This document shows, piece after piece, positions 9,511 to 18,600 of a DNA stretch of 64,000 bases. Within the stretch, counting starts at the first letter, position 1, and every line of letters begins with the position of its first letter. The DNA lies in the NCBI RefSeq assembly GCF_009684755.1, contig NZ_BLBC01000007.1, forward strand, positions 183,804 through 247,803. The letters are read 5' to 3'. Source of the stretch: Capnocytophaga felis. Its GTDB lineage: Bacteria; Bacteroidota; Bacteroidia; Flavobacteriales; Flavobacteriaceae. A program made the position numbers and the translations under genes. The notes beneath the pieces were generated by a model, which searched no databases, was not told the DNA's origin, and saw only the letters and a program-made list of their open reading frames with translations.

Positions 9511-9540
9511 CAAAGATAGTTATTTTTTCTGTTAAACAAA
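9511..9540 (-). promoter_or_regulatory. Promoter of the GH20 gene
   Basis: Read on the minus strand: TTTG (9540-9537), 18-nt spacer, TATCTTTG (9518-9511). An exact Bacteroidota sigma-A match. It fixes the start codon at 9482 with a leader of about 20-25 nt. Confidence 0.8.
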
Positions 9541-9793
9541 AACTAAAACAGAGTTCTCAAAAAAGTTAATGTTATAATGTAATACATAATCCAAATTTTC
9601 ATTTTAAAATTTATAAAATGAAAGCCAAAGTGCTTTCAAATTTTTTGAGTGTGTTTTTGTTTGTTGAAAAATATTTATTTTAAGTGTGAAAAAGTTGCGA
9701 AAATGTCATTCTTTGACTGTGCGTAATTACCTTTGTTTTAGTCTTTTAAAAGAAATTTTTATTTAAATTTAATGTTAAGTTTTTCCGTTTTTG

Positions 9794-9824
9794 TTTGCAG
9801 AATAAATTTAATGATTTAATTTTG
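9794..9824 (+). promoter_or_regulatory. Promoter of the Ig-like/SUMF1 gene
   Basis: TTTG at 9794-9797, 19-nt spacer, TAATTTTG at 9817-9824; the ATG follows at 9878. The rest of the 395-bp divergent spacer (9483-9877) shows no other recognisable element. Confidence 0.75.
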
Positions 9825-9877
9825 CCCCCGAATTGAGAAAAAATATAATCATTTAATTAAATTCATTAATTTTTAGC

Positions 9878-12121
9878 ATGAGAAAAATTGTTACTTACGT
9901 GGCTGCTTTTTTTGCATTAGCCACAGCAACGAATTGCGTGAAAGAAGTAGAGTATGATGATCTTAAGTTGAGTTCAGAGAAGAATTCACTTAGAGCAGGG
10001 GAGATGGCAACTTTTGAAGTTACCTCAGGTAGTGGAGAGTATGATGTTACAAGTGCCCAAGAGAGTGTGGTGAAAGCATCAAAATCGGAGTCTGTGGTGA
10101 CATTAAGAGGTGTTAGTAAAGGAGAAACAACAGTTACTGTACAAGACAAGGTTACCGGACAAAAATCATCAGTAAAAGTAACCGTACTTAAAGCTTTAGA
10201 AAATCTTTCCCTTGACAAAGTAGAGATTAATGTAGCTCCAAGAGAGTCTGCGATTGTGAACATCAGAACAGGAAATGGAGCTTATGAGTTAAGTGTAGCA
10301 AATACAAATACAGCAAAAGCTAGTGTTTCTGGTTCAAAAATAACAGTGGCAGCAGGGACTATCGGTTCAACAACACTGACTGTTAAAGATAAAGAATCAA
10401 ACAAAACAGTTCAAGTTAAAATTTCTGTTGTAGAAAAGTTATCTTTGAATAAATCCGAGTTAGTTATCAAAGCAAACGATTCAGGAGTTATTTCTGTTGT
10501 GGGAAGCGGTCAATATGTTATAAAGAGCAGTGACGAAGCAATAGCAAAAGCAACATTGTCCGGAGATAAGATTACAATTAAATCAGGAAAAGCAGGAAGT
10601 GCTACAATAAGCGTTACAGACGCAATAACAGGAAAAGCTTCTGATGTAAAAATTGTAGTTATTGCAGATGTATCTCTTTCGAAAAGAGAAGTAACCTTAG
10701 AGAGAGGTAAAGAAAATCAAGAAGTTGTAGTTAATTCTGGTAGCGGAGAGTACACAGTTTCTTCGGCTAACTCAAATGTAGCAACAGCATCTATTTCTGA
10801 AGGAAAATTGATTATTAGAGGAGTATCTCAAGGAACAACTCAAGTTTCTGTAAAAGATACCAAAACAGGAAAAGTTGCCGAAGTAAGAGTAGTAGTAACC
10901 GTAGCAAACATTACTTTATCTTCTTTATCTACTACATTAAGAGCAACAGAAACTACAAACATAAATATTTTGACAGGTAGTGGTAGCTATGAAGTAACAT
11001 CAAATAGCATTGCAGTTGCTTCAGCTTCTATCAATGGCAATAAAGTAGTTATTACAGGTAAGGCAATTGGGTCAGCCAAAGTTACTGTTAAGGATAAGAT
11101 TTCAGGTAAAGTAGCGGTTATAAATGTAACTGTATCTGCTAAACAAAACATAAAATTGGCTCATACCACTACTGAAATTAAAGTTGGTGTTTCAAGAAAT
11201 GTGGTAATTAGCACAGGAAGTGGTAATTATGTTGCAGTTTCTGGAAATGCTGGAGTGGCAACAGCAAATATTTCAGGAAATGTGTTAATTGTTAAAGGTA
11301 TTAAGGCAGGAAGCACAAATATAACAGTTTCCAATGGTGTAGATAATCCTACTGTTTTGAATGTTAAGGTAGTAGCACCAGCTCCGGTTGCTCCATCAAC
11401 TCCCAAAACAGGCGATGTAGTAGGAGAATTAGCAATCGTAGAGGGAGGAACTTTCCAGATGGGAACACCTTCGAGAGGAGATGGAGATGAAATTTTGCAT
11501 ACTGTAACTTTAAGCAGTTTCAAAATAAGTAAATACGAGATTACAAATGCTCAATATGCTAAATTTTTGACAGCTAAAGGAAATCAAAGAGAGAATGGAG
11601 CAATATGGTACCAAGGAAAAGATATTGTTAAAGAAGGAAATGGTTTTAAAGCTAGAGCTGGTAGAGAAAATTATCCTGTGATATTTGTGACTTGGCACGG
11701 AGCAAAAGCGTACGCAGAGTGGGTTGGTGGAAGTCTTCCTACAGAAGCACAATGGGAATATGCAGCTCGTGGAGGAAACAAAAGTAAAGGATATACTTGG
11801 AGTGGAAGTAACGATATCAATGAGGTAGCTTGGTACGTAGGTAACTCGGGAGGAAGACTTCACGAGGTAGGAACTAAAAAACCAAACGAATTGGGAATTT
11901 ATGATATGAGCGGAAATGCTTGGGAATGGACAGCTGATTTGTATGGACCTTATTCAACAGCACCACAAACTGACCCAACAGGAGCAACCAGAGGTAACAA
12001 TCGCGTAAGACGTGGAGCTAGTGCATTCTGTACTCCAAACACTAACCGTTCTACAAACAGAAGTAATCGTGCACCTAACGGAATCCGTCATAATCTTGGA
12101 TTCAGAGTTGTATTTAAATAA
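9878..12121 (+). CDS. Surface protein: six Ig-like repeats plus SUMF1 domain
   Basis: The 747-residue protein starts with a signal peptide ending in a lipobox-like Ala-Thr-Asn-Cys near residue 20. Then come six ~75-residue Big-2-like repeats (about 30-510), each opening L/V-S-L-x-K and carrying GSGxY near its middle and a closing V-x-V strand. A Pro-rich linker leads to a SUMF1/FGE-type domain (about 525-747) with EGGTFQMGTPSRGDGDE, YEITNAQYAKFL, LPTEAQWEYAARGG and YDMSGNAWEWTADLYG. The Cys-x4-Cys pair of true formylglycine-generating enzymes is not present (one Cys only, in SAFCTPNTNR), so catalysis on sulfatases is unlikely. A surface binding or structural role is inferred. Confidence 0.85.
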   Translation: MRKIVTYVAAFFALATATNCVKEVEYDDLKLSSEKNSLRAGEMATFEVTSGSGEYDVTSAQESVVKASKSESVVTLRGVSKGETTVTVQDKVTGQKSSVKVTVLKALENLSLDKVEINVAPRESAIVNIRTGNGAYELSVANTNTAKASVSGSKITVAAGTIGSTTLTVKDKESNKTVQVKISVVEKLSLNKSELVIKANDSGVISVVGSGQYVIKSSDEAIAKATLSGDKITIKSGKAGSATISVTDAITGKASDVKIVVIADVSLSKREVTLERGKENQEVVVNSGSGEYTVSSANSNVATASISEGKLIIRGVSQGTTQVSVKDTKTGKVAEVRVVVTVANITLSSLSTTLRATETTNINILTGSGSYEVTSNSIAVASASINGNKVVITGKAIGSAKVTVKDKISGKVAVINVTVSAKQNIKLAHTTTEIKVGVSRNVVISTGSGNYVAVSGNAGVATANISGNVLIVKGIKAGSTNITVSNGVDNPTVLNVKVVAPAPVAPSTPKTGDVVGELAIVEGGTFQMGTPSRGDGDEILHTVTLSSFKISKYEITNAQYAKFLTAKGNQRENGAIWYQGKDIVKEGNGFKARAGRENYPVIFVTWHGAKAYAEWVGGSLPTEAQWEYAARGGNKSKGYTWSGSNDINEVAWYVGNSGGRLHEVGTKKPNELGIYDMSGNAWEWTADLYGPYSTAPQTDPTGATRGNNRVRRGASAFCTPNTNRSTNRSNRAPNGIRHNLGFRVVFK

Positions 12122-12142
12122 ACTTCTCTAAAATATATTTAA

Positions 12143-12182
12143 AAAGAAACATCTTTCATTGAAAGATGTTTCTTTTTTTTGT
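12143..12182 (+). terminator. Terminator after Ig-like/SUMF1 gene
   Basis: A perfect 15-bp stem (12143-12157 with 12161-12175) with a 3-nt loop, then a T-run. It starts 22 bp after the stop. Confidence 0.9.
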
Positions 12183-12351
12183 GTCATTCACTACTTCAAT
12201 AATTTTTTCAAACCAGAATAGAAACAAACTTAAAAATATCTGTTATTCAAATTGACATTATCAAAAATTATTAAATAATTAAAATGAATTTCTTTTTGAT
12301 TACTACAAATTCCAATCAATTTTAGGTTTGGTAGGTAGGGTAAACAATAAA

Positions 12352-12384
12352 AAAACAGACAGCTTTTAGCCGCCTGTTTTTATA
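12352..12384 (-). terminator. Terminator of the first POT gene
   Basis: On the minus strand an AAAACAG...CTGTTTT stem continues inward through about six more pairs (two G-U) to a 3-nt loop and ends in a T-run. It lies 20 bp after the stop of the POT transporter. Confidence 0.75.
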
Positions 12385-12403
12385 ATAATTTTTCTGTGAT
12401 TTA

Positions 12404-14311
12404 TTATTTCACTCCGTGCATCCAACGGGTAATGAATGGTCCCATCAGGAATAAAACTACACCACAACCGATAGCAATAAAGCCTAACATTGTGAATACA
12501 GAAAGCCCTTTGTTAAGTGATTCTCCTTTGATAACGTTAGTTACTGAAATACCTGCTGAATTGTCAACTAATTTTTCATAATCATCAGAGGTGGCTACTT
12601 CTGTATTTACTTCACTTCCTTTGAAGGAAAGGAATGATTGTTTTGCCGATTTGAGAATTTTTTCTCGCTTCATTCCGCTGTAATTTTCAGCATCATCCAA
12701 AGTTTCTTTAATGGTTACTACCGATTTGGCATATTGTTGCTGCGGATTTAATCCGTTTAGTCGTTCAATGAAAGCATCTGAAACTAAGATTGATTCCACA
12801 GATGATTTCGCCAATTGATCTTTAAATTGCTTTTCAGACAAAACTGCCTTAATATCTTTGTCAATCTCAGCGTTTTGAAAAGCCGAACTCTCCACAATAG
12901 ACTTTTCATTTACGGTAGTGAGTTTAGCAATGTGTTTTCCTCCTTGATGTGCGATGGAAGAAGATAAAAACCAAACACCCATCATAAAAGCTACCATATG
13001 TTTTGGTGAAAGTTTCGTTACTAATGATAAACCTACGGGTGAAAGAGCTAATTCCCCAAGAGTATGTAATAAGTACAAAAGAGCCATAAATATAGCAGGC
13101 ACCATTCCTAATTTCGCGTAGCTACCACCGAATTTAAGCGTCAAGAAACCAAGTCCAAGCAATAGCAAACCTGTTCCGAATTTGTATGGAGCAGCCGGTT
13201 CTTTATTCAAGTTAGAGAGTTTTATCCATATCCAAGAAAAAACAGGAGCGAAAAGCATAATGTAAAGCGGATTAAATGATTGAAAATAAGTAGTTTTCAT
13301 TTCAAATCCGAATAAAGTTTTATCCACGTTGCGTGCAGTAAATAGGTTTAATGCTGAACCTGCCAACTCAAAGAATGTCCAGAATATCGTAGTGAACATT
13401 AATAATAACACCACTACCCAAATACGTTGTTTTGCCACCAATTCCATTTTACTTGCTTGAAATAACAAGTATCCGATGATGATAACAGCCAAACCGCCGA
13501 GCATATAATCTACTACGGTTTCGTGTTGAATAAGTAACAGTGAAAGACCTATCATAACAGCGGCTGCTACATACGGAAGTATGCTGTTGGGAATAAAACT
13601 AACTATATTTTTAGCTGGCTTTTCATCAGGGGCTAATCCTACGTGCTGAAATACACTTGTTCGTCCGGCGAAAAAGAATATTAAAAACCCTAAAAGCATT
13701 CCGATACCGGCGGTTAAGAAGCCGTATTGCCAACCTTCATTCTCCCCGATGGCACCACAAGTTAAAGGAGCTAAGAATGCACCCATATTGATTCCCATAT
13801 AAAATAAAGTGAACGCCCCATCACGTCTTTTATCGCCATCGGCATAAAAACGACCAATCATTGAAGAGATATTCGGTTTGAAAAAACCATTTCCTACCAC
13901 AAGTAACGCCAATCCGATGAAGAAAGTAGTTTGATTGTTAGCAAATAACGTAAACTGACCCGCTGCCATCAGTATCGCACCGAAGGCAATTGCTTTGCGG
14001 AAACCGATAAGTTTATCGGCGAAGTATCCGCCAATTATTGGCGTTAAATAAACTAATGCACCATAAGCTCCGTAAATTCCGAAAGCCTTTGCATCGTCAA
14101 ACTGGAACCCGCCATCAATTAAGTTCGCAGTCATATAAAGGATAAGAAGTGCCCGCATACCATAGTAGCTGAAGCGTTCCCATAGCTCCACCATAAAAAG
14201 GGTAAAAAGGGCTTTGGGGTGGATTTTCCTATTGGAGAAAATCACAAACCCTACCCAAAGCGCAACGCCAAGCCACGCTATTAACATCAATTTGTAATCT
14301 GGATTTAACAT
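12404..14311 (-). CDS. POT-family proton-coupled peptide transporter (1)
   Basis: Inner-membrane major-facilitator protein importing di- and tripeptides with protons. The 635 residues carry the POT signature near residue 40, ELWERFSYYGMRALLILYM, including the ExxER proton-coupling motif, and later blocks such as GNGFFKPNISSMIGRFY and FYMGINMGAFLAPL. It is longer than typical (~500); the extra ~130 residues are a mostly hydrophilic, charged insertion before the last membrane segment (about residues 470-600). A second POT gene lies 92 bp upstream in the same direction. Peptide uptake would complement the secreted peptidases nearby. Confidence 0.92.
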   Translation of the reverse strand: MLNPDYKLMLIAWLGVALWVGFVIFSNRKIHPKALFTLFMVELWERFSYYGMRALLILYMTANLIDGGFQFDDAKAFGIYGAYGALVYLTPIIGGYFADKLIGFRKAIAFGAILMAAGQFTLFANNQTTFFIGLALLVVGNGFFKPNISSMIGRFYADGDKRRDGAFTLFYMGINMGAFLAPLTCGAIGENEGWQYGFLTAGIGMLLGFLIFFFAGRTSVFQHVGLAPDEKPAKNIVSFIPNSILPYVAAAVMIGLSLLLIQHETVVDYMLGGLAVIIIGYLLFQASKMELVAKQRIWVVVLLLMFTTIFWTFFELAGSALNLFTARNVDKTLFGFEMKTTYFQSFNPLYIMLFAPVFSWIWIKLSNLNKEPAAPYKFGTGLLLLGLGFLTLKFGGSYAKLGMVPAIFMALLYLLHTLGELALSPVGLSLVTKLSPKHMVAFMMGVWFLSSSIAHQGGKHIAKLTTVNEKSIVESSAFQNAEIDKDIKAVLSEKQFKDQLAKSSVESILVSDAFIERLNGLNPQQQYAKSVVTIKETLDDAENYSGMKREKILKSAKQSFLSFKGSEVNTEVATSDDYEKLVDNSAGISVTNVIKGESLNKGLSVFTMLGFIAIGCGVVLFLMGPFITRWMHGVK

Positions 14312-14403
14312 AGTATATATATTATTAAATTAATTCTTTAGTGTATTATTGTATTTATAAGATAAATGTAAAAAAATCACACAATAATTTATGCTATTAT
14401 TCT

Positions 14404-16065
14404 TTATTTTACTCCTTTTTCTTTCAAAGCCCGATTGAGTGATTTCAAAATGGAAAGACCTATGATGGTCGCTACTAATAACAGACCGAAGTTTACCCAA
14501 AAGAACGTGGATTTGTGTTCATATCCGTACCACATTCTGGCAAGTACACCCGATAGTTTATTTCCAATGGCGGTCGATAAGAAAAATCCTCCCATCATAA
14601 GAGCTGTAATACGAGGCGGTGAAAGCTTTGACACTAATGAAAGCCCCATAGGCGACAAGCAAAGTTCTCCTAACGTAATGATACCATAAGCAGCAACCAG
14701 CCATAATGCTGAAGCTTTTACCATTCCGTTTTCAGAGGCATACATAGCACCTACCATCACAAGGCAACTTAAGGCAGAAATGAACATTCCTAATACAATT
14801 TTGGCAGGAGTAGTCGGTTCTTTGCCTCGTTTACGTAAAAACATAAACAGACCCACTACCACAGGTGTCAAAACAATTACCCAAAACGGATTAATGGATT
14901 GAAATAACTCCGGATTATATAAAAACACTTTCTGATTAGGATTCGTTGCCAATTCAGCTTTTTGTTTCTCAGGAAGATTTCGGAAATAGATGTCCTTTCC
15001 TATTTCTTTCTTAGGCTTATCGTTTTCATCTTTAACGATTCTATATTCCGAATCGTACATAGTCGTTTCCTTATCTTGAAAATCTTTAACTTCTACAAGG
15101 TAAATGCTTTCCATTGGCTTTTCTATAGAAGCCGGCACACTGCGGTCAGTATAATACTTCGCCCACGTAGTAAGTACGGTTCCGTTTTGTTTGAAAACAG
15201 CCCAAAACATCAAACTTACAGCGAAGATTGCTAATAATGCACCGATAGGCTTTTTGTCGCTTTGTGAGGCACGTGCATAGAGCGAAAAGTAAAAGAATAC
15301 AACCGGAATGCAAGCAAAAATGAACGCATCTGTACTGTCACTTCCTAAGATGTTACCCGGAATTGCCCAACCTATCGCACCCGTTATAATAGCCGGTAAA
15401 AATACCTTCATAAGTACTGAAGTTATGGTTGTATCTCCTTGCTGTACGGGTTTTAAAACATTTGCGTGAATGATGTGTTTTCTTCCTAAGGTAAAGATAA
15501 TTAATCCTAAGAACATTCCGATACCTGCAGTTATGAATGCTTCACTCCACCCGAATTTGTTACGCATAAAGGCAGCAATGATATTACAAATAAATGCACC
15601 AATATTAATTCCCATATAGAATATATTGTATCCTGCATCTTTGTTTTCTTGATAAGGCTCTTCGGAATAAAGATTTCCTAAAAGGGTAGAAATACTGGGT
15701 TTGAAAAACCCATTTCCTATGATGATTAATCCCATTGAGGTATAAAACATTGCAAGGTCTTGAAAGAGTCCTAATCCTATATATCCCAATCCCATTAATG
15801 TTCCCCCGATGTAAATAGCTTTGACGTACCCTAACATTCTGTCAGCTAAAAATCCACCTAAAAAGGGCGTAAGATACGTAAGTGCAATGAACGTTCCGAA
15901 TATATCATATGCGTTTTTGTCATCAATAGCAAGTCCTCCTGTATTTTTAGGGTCAATCATATATAAAACGAAAATTCCGAGCATTAAGTAATACCCGAAT
16001 CGTTCCCACATTTCTGTGAAAAATAAATAAAATAATCCCCGAGGGTGTTTTCTGTTATTAGTCAT
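14404..16065 (-). CDS. POT-family proton-coupled peptide transporter (2)
   Basis: Inner-membrane peptide/proton symporter of 553 residues. The POT motif is near residue 18 (EMWERFGYYLMLGIFVLYM), followed by GNGFFKPSISTLLGNLY and FYMGINIGAFICNI; LCLSPMGLSLVSKLSP marks the C-terminal half. A soluble stretch at about 310-385 lies between membrane segments. It is the first gene of the pair; the two share motifs but differ in the position of their inserts, so they are old paralogues rather than a recent duplication. Different peptide preferences are possible but cannot be read from sequence. Confidence 0.92.
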   Translation of the reverse strand: MTNNRKHPRGLFYLFFTEMWERFGYYLMLGIFVLYMIDPKNTGGLAIDDKNAYDIFGTFIALTYLTPFLGGFLADRMLGYVKAIYIGGTLMGLGYIGLGLFQDLAMFYTSMGLIIIGNGFFKPSISTLLGNLYSEEPYQENKDAGYNIFYMGINIGAFICNIIAAFMRNKFGWSEAFITAGIGMFLGLIIFTLGRKHIIHANVLKPVQQGDTTITSVLMKVFLPAIITGAIGWAIPGNILGSDSTDAFIFACIPVVFFYFSLYARASQSDKKPIGALLAIFAVSLMFWAVFKQNGTVLTTWAKYYTDRSVPASIEKPMESIYLVEVKDFQDKETTMYDSEYRIVKDENDKPKKEIGKDIYFRNLPEKQKAELATNPNQKVFLYNPELFQSINPFWVIVLTPVVVGLFMFLRKRGKEPTTPAKIVLGMFISALSCLVMVGAMYASENGMVKASALWLVAAYGIITLGELCLSPMGLSLVSKLSPPRITALMMGGFFLSTAIGNKLSGVLARMWYGYEHKSTFFWVNFGLLLVATIIGLSILKSLNRALKEKGVK

Positions 16066-16223
16066 AGTATATTAAATTTATTTTGAATTAAATGTATCCA
16101 ATTTTTCTTTTACTTAATTCTATATTTCTTTCAATTCGATAAGTTGAAAAAGAAATAAAAGTCAATTTGTTTTTAAAATCTTGTTATTATTAAGTTATTA
16201 TGCTAAAATATATTCACTTACTT

Positions 16224-16718
16224 TCAGAAAGATAGTCTTTCTTGCAATAAATTTTCAAGCCATTCTTCAAAGTTATAAAAATCAGTGTCCTCTATCCAGT
16301 ATTCAGGCGGAATGTCAGGATAAAATTCACCAAAATTCTCACTATCTTTTGTGGTTAAAAAGCCGGCTTGATGACCCAATGCAGGAATAGATACAGTTAA
16401 TAATATTTCAGGAAATAAATCACAATCCGTACCTGTAAATACTGTGTTTGACCAATCGTGAACTTCATTCGGTGCAAGAAAATCATATCCGTTACCGGTT
16501 TTTTCCATTATGAATAATGAACACGAACCGACTGTAAGCAAAAATTCCTTATATGCTTTTGGAACTTTAATATTATATGTATTTTCAAATGTATAAATTT
16601 CTTGTTCACTAACGGAATATCTGCGTTTGAATCCATATTTTTCTTTCCCATATGGAATTAGAGTTCCATTGCTTTTAACTATCAAATCAGATATAGTTTT
16701 TAATGTATCGGCAAACAT
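16224..16718 (-). CDS. SMI1/KNR4 (SUKH) family protein
   Basis: A 164-residue SUKH-fold protein. Seen: the helix-turn block ending FENTYNIKVPKAYKEFLLTVG, a central VHDWSNTVF, and a C-terminal acidic/aromatic part with GEFYPDIPPEYWIEDTDFYNFEEWL. SUKH proteins are commonly immunity proteins against contact-dependent or polymorphic toxins, and can also occur as orphan copies. No toxin gene adjoins it. Another SUKH gene lies 1.2 kb away and a third, fused version at 23.4 kb. Confidence 0.8.
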   Translation of the reverse strand: MFADTLKTISDLIVKSNGTLIPYGKEKYGFKRRYSVSEQEIYTFENTYNIKVPKAYKEFLLTVGSCSLFIMEKTGNGYDFLAPNEVHDWSNTVFTGTDCDLFPEILLTVSIPALGHQAGFLTTKDSENFGEFYPDIPPEYWIEDTDFYNFEEWLENLLQERLSF

Positions 16719-16819
16719 AATTCAATTGCATTTCAAAGAAATTTTAAACTATTTGGCTTTAAATCCTACAATTTTTTAATAGTAAATGATATATTTTTTC
16801 AAATAATCACGAATGATTT

Positions 16820-17485
16820 TTATCCTTTGGCAGCTTTTACGAATTCATTTAAGTTGTTGTATAATGAAATCCACTCATCGGCATCAAACATCAGTGTAAC
16901 AAGACTTAAAAAACGACGTAAATCTCTTTCCAATTCCTTACGTTGCTTAGTTGCTGAAGTAGTTTCACGAAGTTCGGCATTGGCTTGAGCTTGTTCGCTG
17001 TAATGCGTTTTAAACTCTTCGTGCTTTGTTTTTAAATTCTCAAAAGCAACTTCAAGCGATAAATTTTTTAAGTGATTTTGATTCTCTTCAGATGAAAGTG
17101 CCTCGATGAGCTTTCCTAACTGAACGGTTTGTTCTGCATACGAAAGCTGGTCTTGCTTAAGCCCGTGTATTTTAAATTGATTGTAAAGAGCAATAGCGTC
17201 ATCAATGTTAGGAGCAGAAGAAACACGCGTGTAACCTGAAAGAAATATCTTCATATCTGAAAAAGCCTTATCACGCTCTTTATTGGCTTGGGCTACGGTT
17301 TTTCCTTTTCCGCTGAAGGTTTTCTTTGATATTACAGCGTAATACTTTTGATATGAAACTTCTAATTTGTTCATAAACAAATGTGTTTTCGCTTCATTAA
17401 TGTCTGATTGCTTTACAGCTTCAATTACTCGTTGTGTAAGAGCTGCCAAGTCTTTTGTCGATAATTTTCTATAATTTACTTTCAT
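16820..17485 (-). CDS. DUF6261-like protein
   Basis: A 221-residue, mostly helical and charged protein starting MKVNYRKLSTKDLAALTQRV, which resembles the Bacteroidota family DUF6261, of unknown function. No signal peptide or membrane segment is visible; a run of heptad-like hydrophobic positions suggests coiled coil or helical bundles around residues 130-200. The 462-bp region upstream carries a TAnnTTTG element at 17865-17872 and a six-copy 42-bp repeat, so the mRNA probably has a leader of more than 350 nt. SUKH genes flank it on both sides. The family name is from memory of sequence style, hence moderate confidence. Confidence 0.6.
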   Translation of the reverse strand: MKVNYRKLSTKDLAALTQRVIEAVKQSDINEAKTHLFMNKLEVSYQKYYAVISKKTFSGKGKTVAQANKERDKAFSDMKIFLSGYTRVSSAPNIDDAIALYNQFKIHGLKQDQLSYAEQTVQLGKLIEALSSEENQNHLKNLSLEVAFENLKTKHEEFKTHYSEQAQANAELRETTSATKQRKELERDLRRFLSLVTLMFDADEWISLYNNLNEFVKAAKG

Positions 17486-17560
17486 TTTGTAATTGTTTTA
17501 GTTATTATCTATCTATTTATCAAAATTTGTTTGCTTATTTATGTATTTTTGTTTTTATTG

Positions 17561-17811
17561 CATTGAGTGAATTTAGCATATTATTTATTGTTTTCTTAAT
17601 TTCACTCGGTGTATTTGGTTTATTTTTTTAAAATGTATTTATTTCTTTTGCTGTTTTTATTTATTGTTATAGAATAAATTTATTGCATTGAGTGTATTTA
17701 ATTTATTTTCTCTTAATGATTTTGTTCTACTGGGTATATTTGATATATTCTGATAAAATAATATTGTTGCATTAAGTGTGTTTAATTCGTTTTAATATTT
17801 TATTTCTGAAA
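17561..17811. repeat. Six degenerate tandem 42-bp repeats
   Basis: Units start at 17561, 17603, 17645, 17686, 17728 and 17770 (steps 42, 42, 41, 42, 42). The best conserved part is the first ~20 bases, consensus CAYTGRGTGTATTTRRTTTA; the third unit is the weakest. Forty-two bp is four helical turns, so all copies face the same side of the DNA. A weaker copy may precede (17519) and follow (17812). The array lies between a promoter element and the DUF6261 gene. It is not a CRISPR: there are no unique spacers. Confidence 0.75.
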
Positions 17812-17864
17812 ATATAGTGTTATGATTTTGATTGTATAATTTGATATGTTCTTGAAATTTTTCC

Positions 17865-17872
17865 CAAAGGTA
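17865..17872 (-). promoter_or_regulatory. -7 element ahead of the DUF6261 gene
   Basis: TACCTTTG on the minus strand. Transcription from here would run through the whole 42-bp array into the DUF6261 gene. A matching upstream TTG at the right distance is not clear. Confidence 0.5.
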
Positions 17873-17947
17873 CGTAAAAAATTTTTATTGTATGTTAAAA
17901 AGAATAAATGTTTTTTTGTTTTTAATTTCTTAAAACATTGAAAAGCA

Positions 17948-18541
17948 TTAATATCTCCACTTTTCAATAACTTCTTCGCTGATAAATTCTGATACGACTT
18001 CTTCTAAAACTTCTTCAAATTTTGCCCATTTTTCATCGGAAACATAGTCCAGCTGTTTGAAAATTAAGCATCCTTTTAAGTAATCACTGAAATCGTCAAA
18101 CAATTTAACTAAATAAGGATACGTGTCGTGGTCGAAATAATAAATTTCGTGCGTTTTTGTATGGAAACAGAACTTATTTCCATTACCTAAATAATCACCG
18201 AACCATACTAAGTAAGGAAGAGCTTCATTGTCTTCTTCGGAAAATTCAGAAATGTATTCATTGTCTTCTCCCAAAAACTCGGTTAAATAGCATATACTAT
18301 CTAAATCAATAAGTTCTTCTCCAATATCAGCTACTCCGAATGTTTTGTAAAAAAGTTTTAAGCTGTCAGGAAGTTTTGCTCCTAAATACTTTTCAATATC
18401 TTGGATTTCTTCTTCGGTAACTACTTCAGGAAGTTCGTCTCCGTCGGCGGTGAGAATAAAACGTGTGTTCTTCTCCCAATTTTCATCTCCGATTTTTTCA
18501 AATGGAATGATAATATCTTCTTTTTTAGTGATTTCAAACAT
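17948..18541 (-). CDS. SMI1/KNR4 (SUKH) family protein
   Basis: A 197-residue, very acidic SUKH protein. Seen: VTEEEIQDIEKYLGAKLPDS followed by LKLFYKTFGVADIG, the hallmark of the fold, and LVWFGDYLGNGNKFCFHTK plus IYYFDHDTYPYLVKLFDDF, the usual glycine-rich and aspartate-containing strands. Function is probably immunity-type binding of a partner protein, but no toxin is seen. The gene begins 59 bp from the first copy of the 167-bp repeat element, and no TAnnTTTG promoter was found in that gap. It belongs to a different SUKH subgroup from the 16.2-kb gene. Confidence 0.8.
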   Translation of the reverse strand: MFEITKKEDIIIPFEKIGDENWEKNTRFILTADGDELPEVVTEEEIQDIEKYLGAKLPDSLKLFYKTFGVADIGEELIDLDSICYLTEFLGEDNEYISEFSEEDNEALPYLVWFGDYLGNGNKFCFHTKTHEIYYFDHDTYPYLVKLFDDFSDYLKGCLIFKQLDYVSDEKWAKFEEVLEEVVSEFISEEVIEKWRY

Positions 18542-18600
18542 AATATATTGCTTTTTTATTATTTATTTTTTTATATATATAAGGATATAACATTATTTTT

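Noticed and set aside
17561..17811. CRISPR array
   Set aside because: Units are contiguous and degenerate with no unique spacers, and no cas gene is in the window. The same holds for the 22-bp array at 49358-49445.
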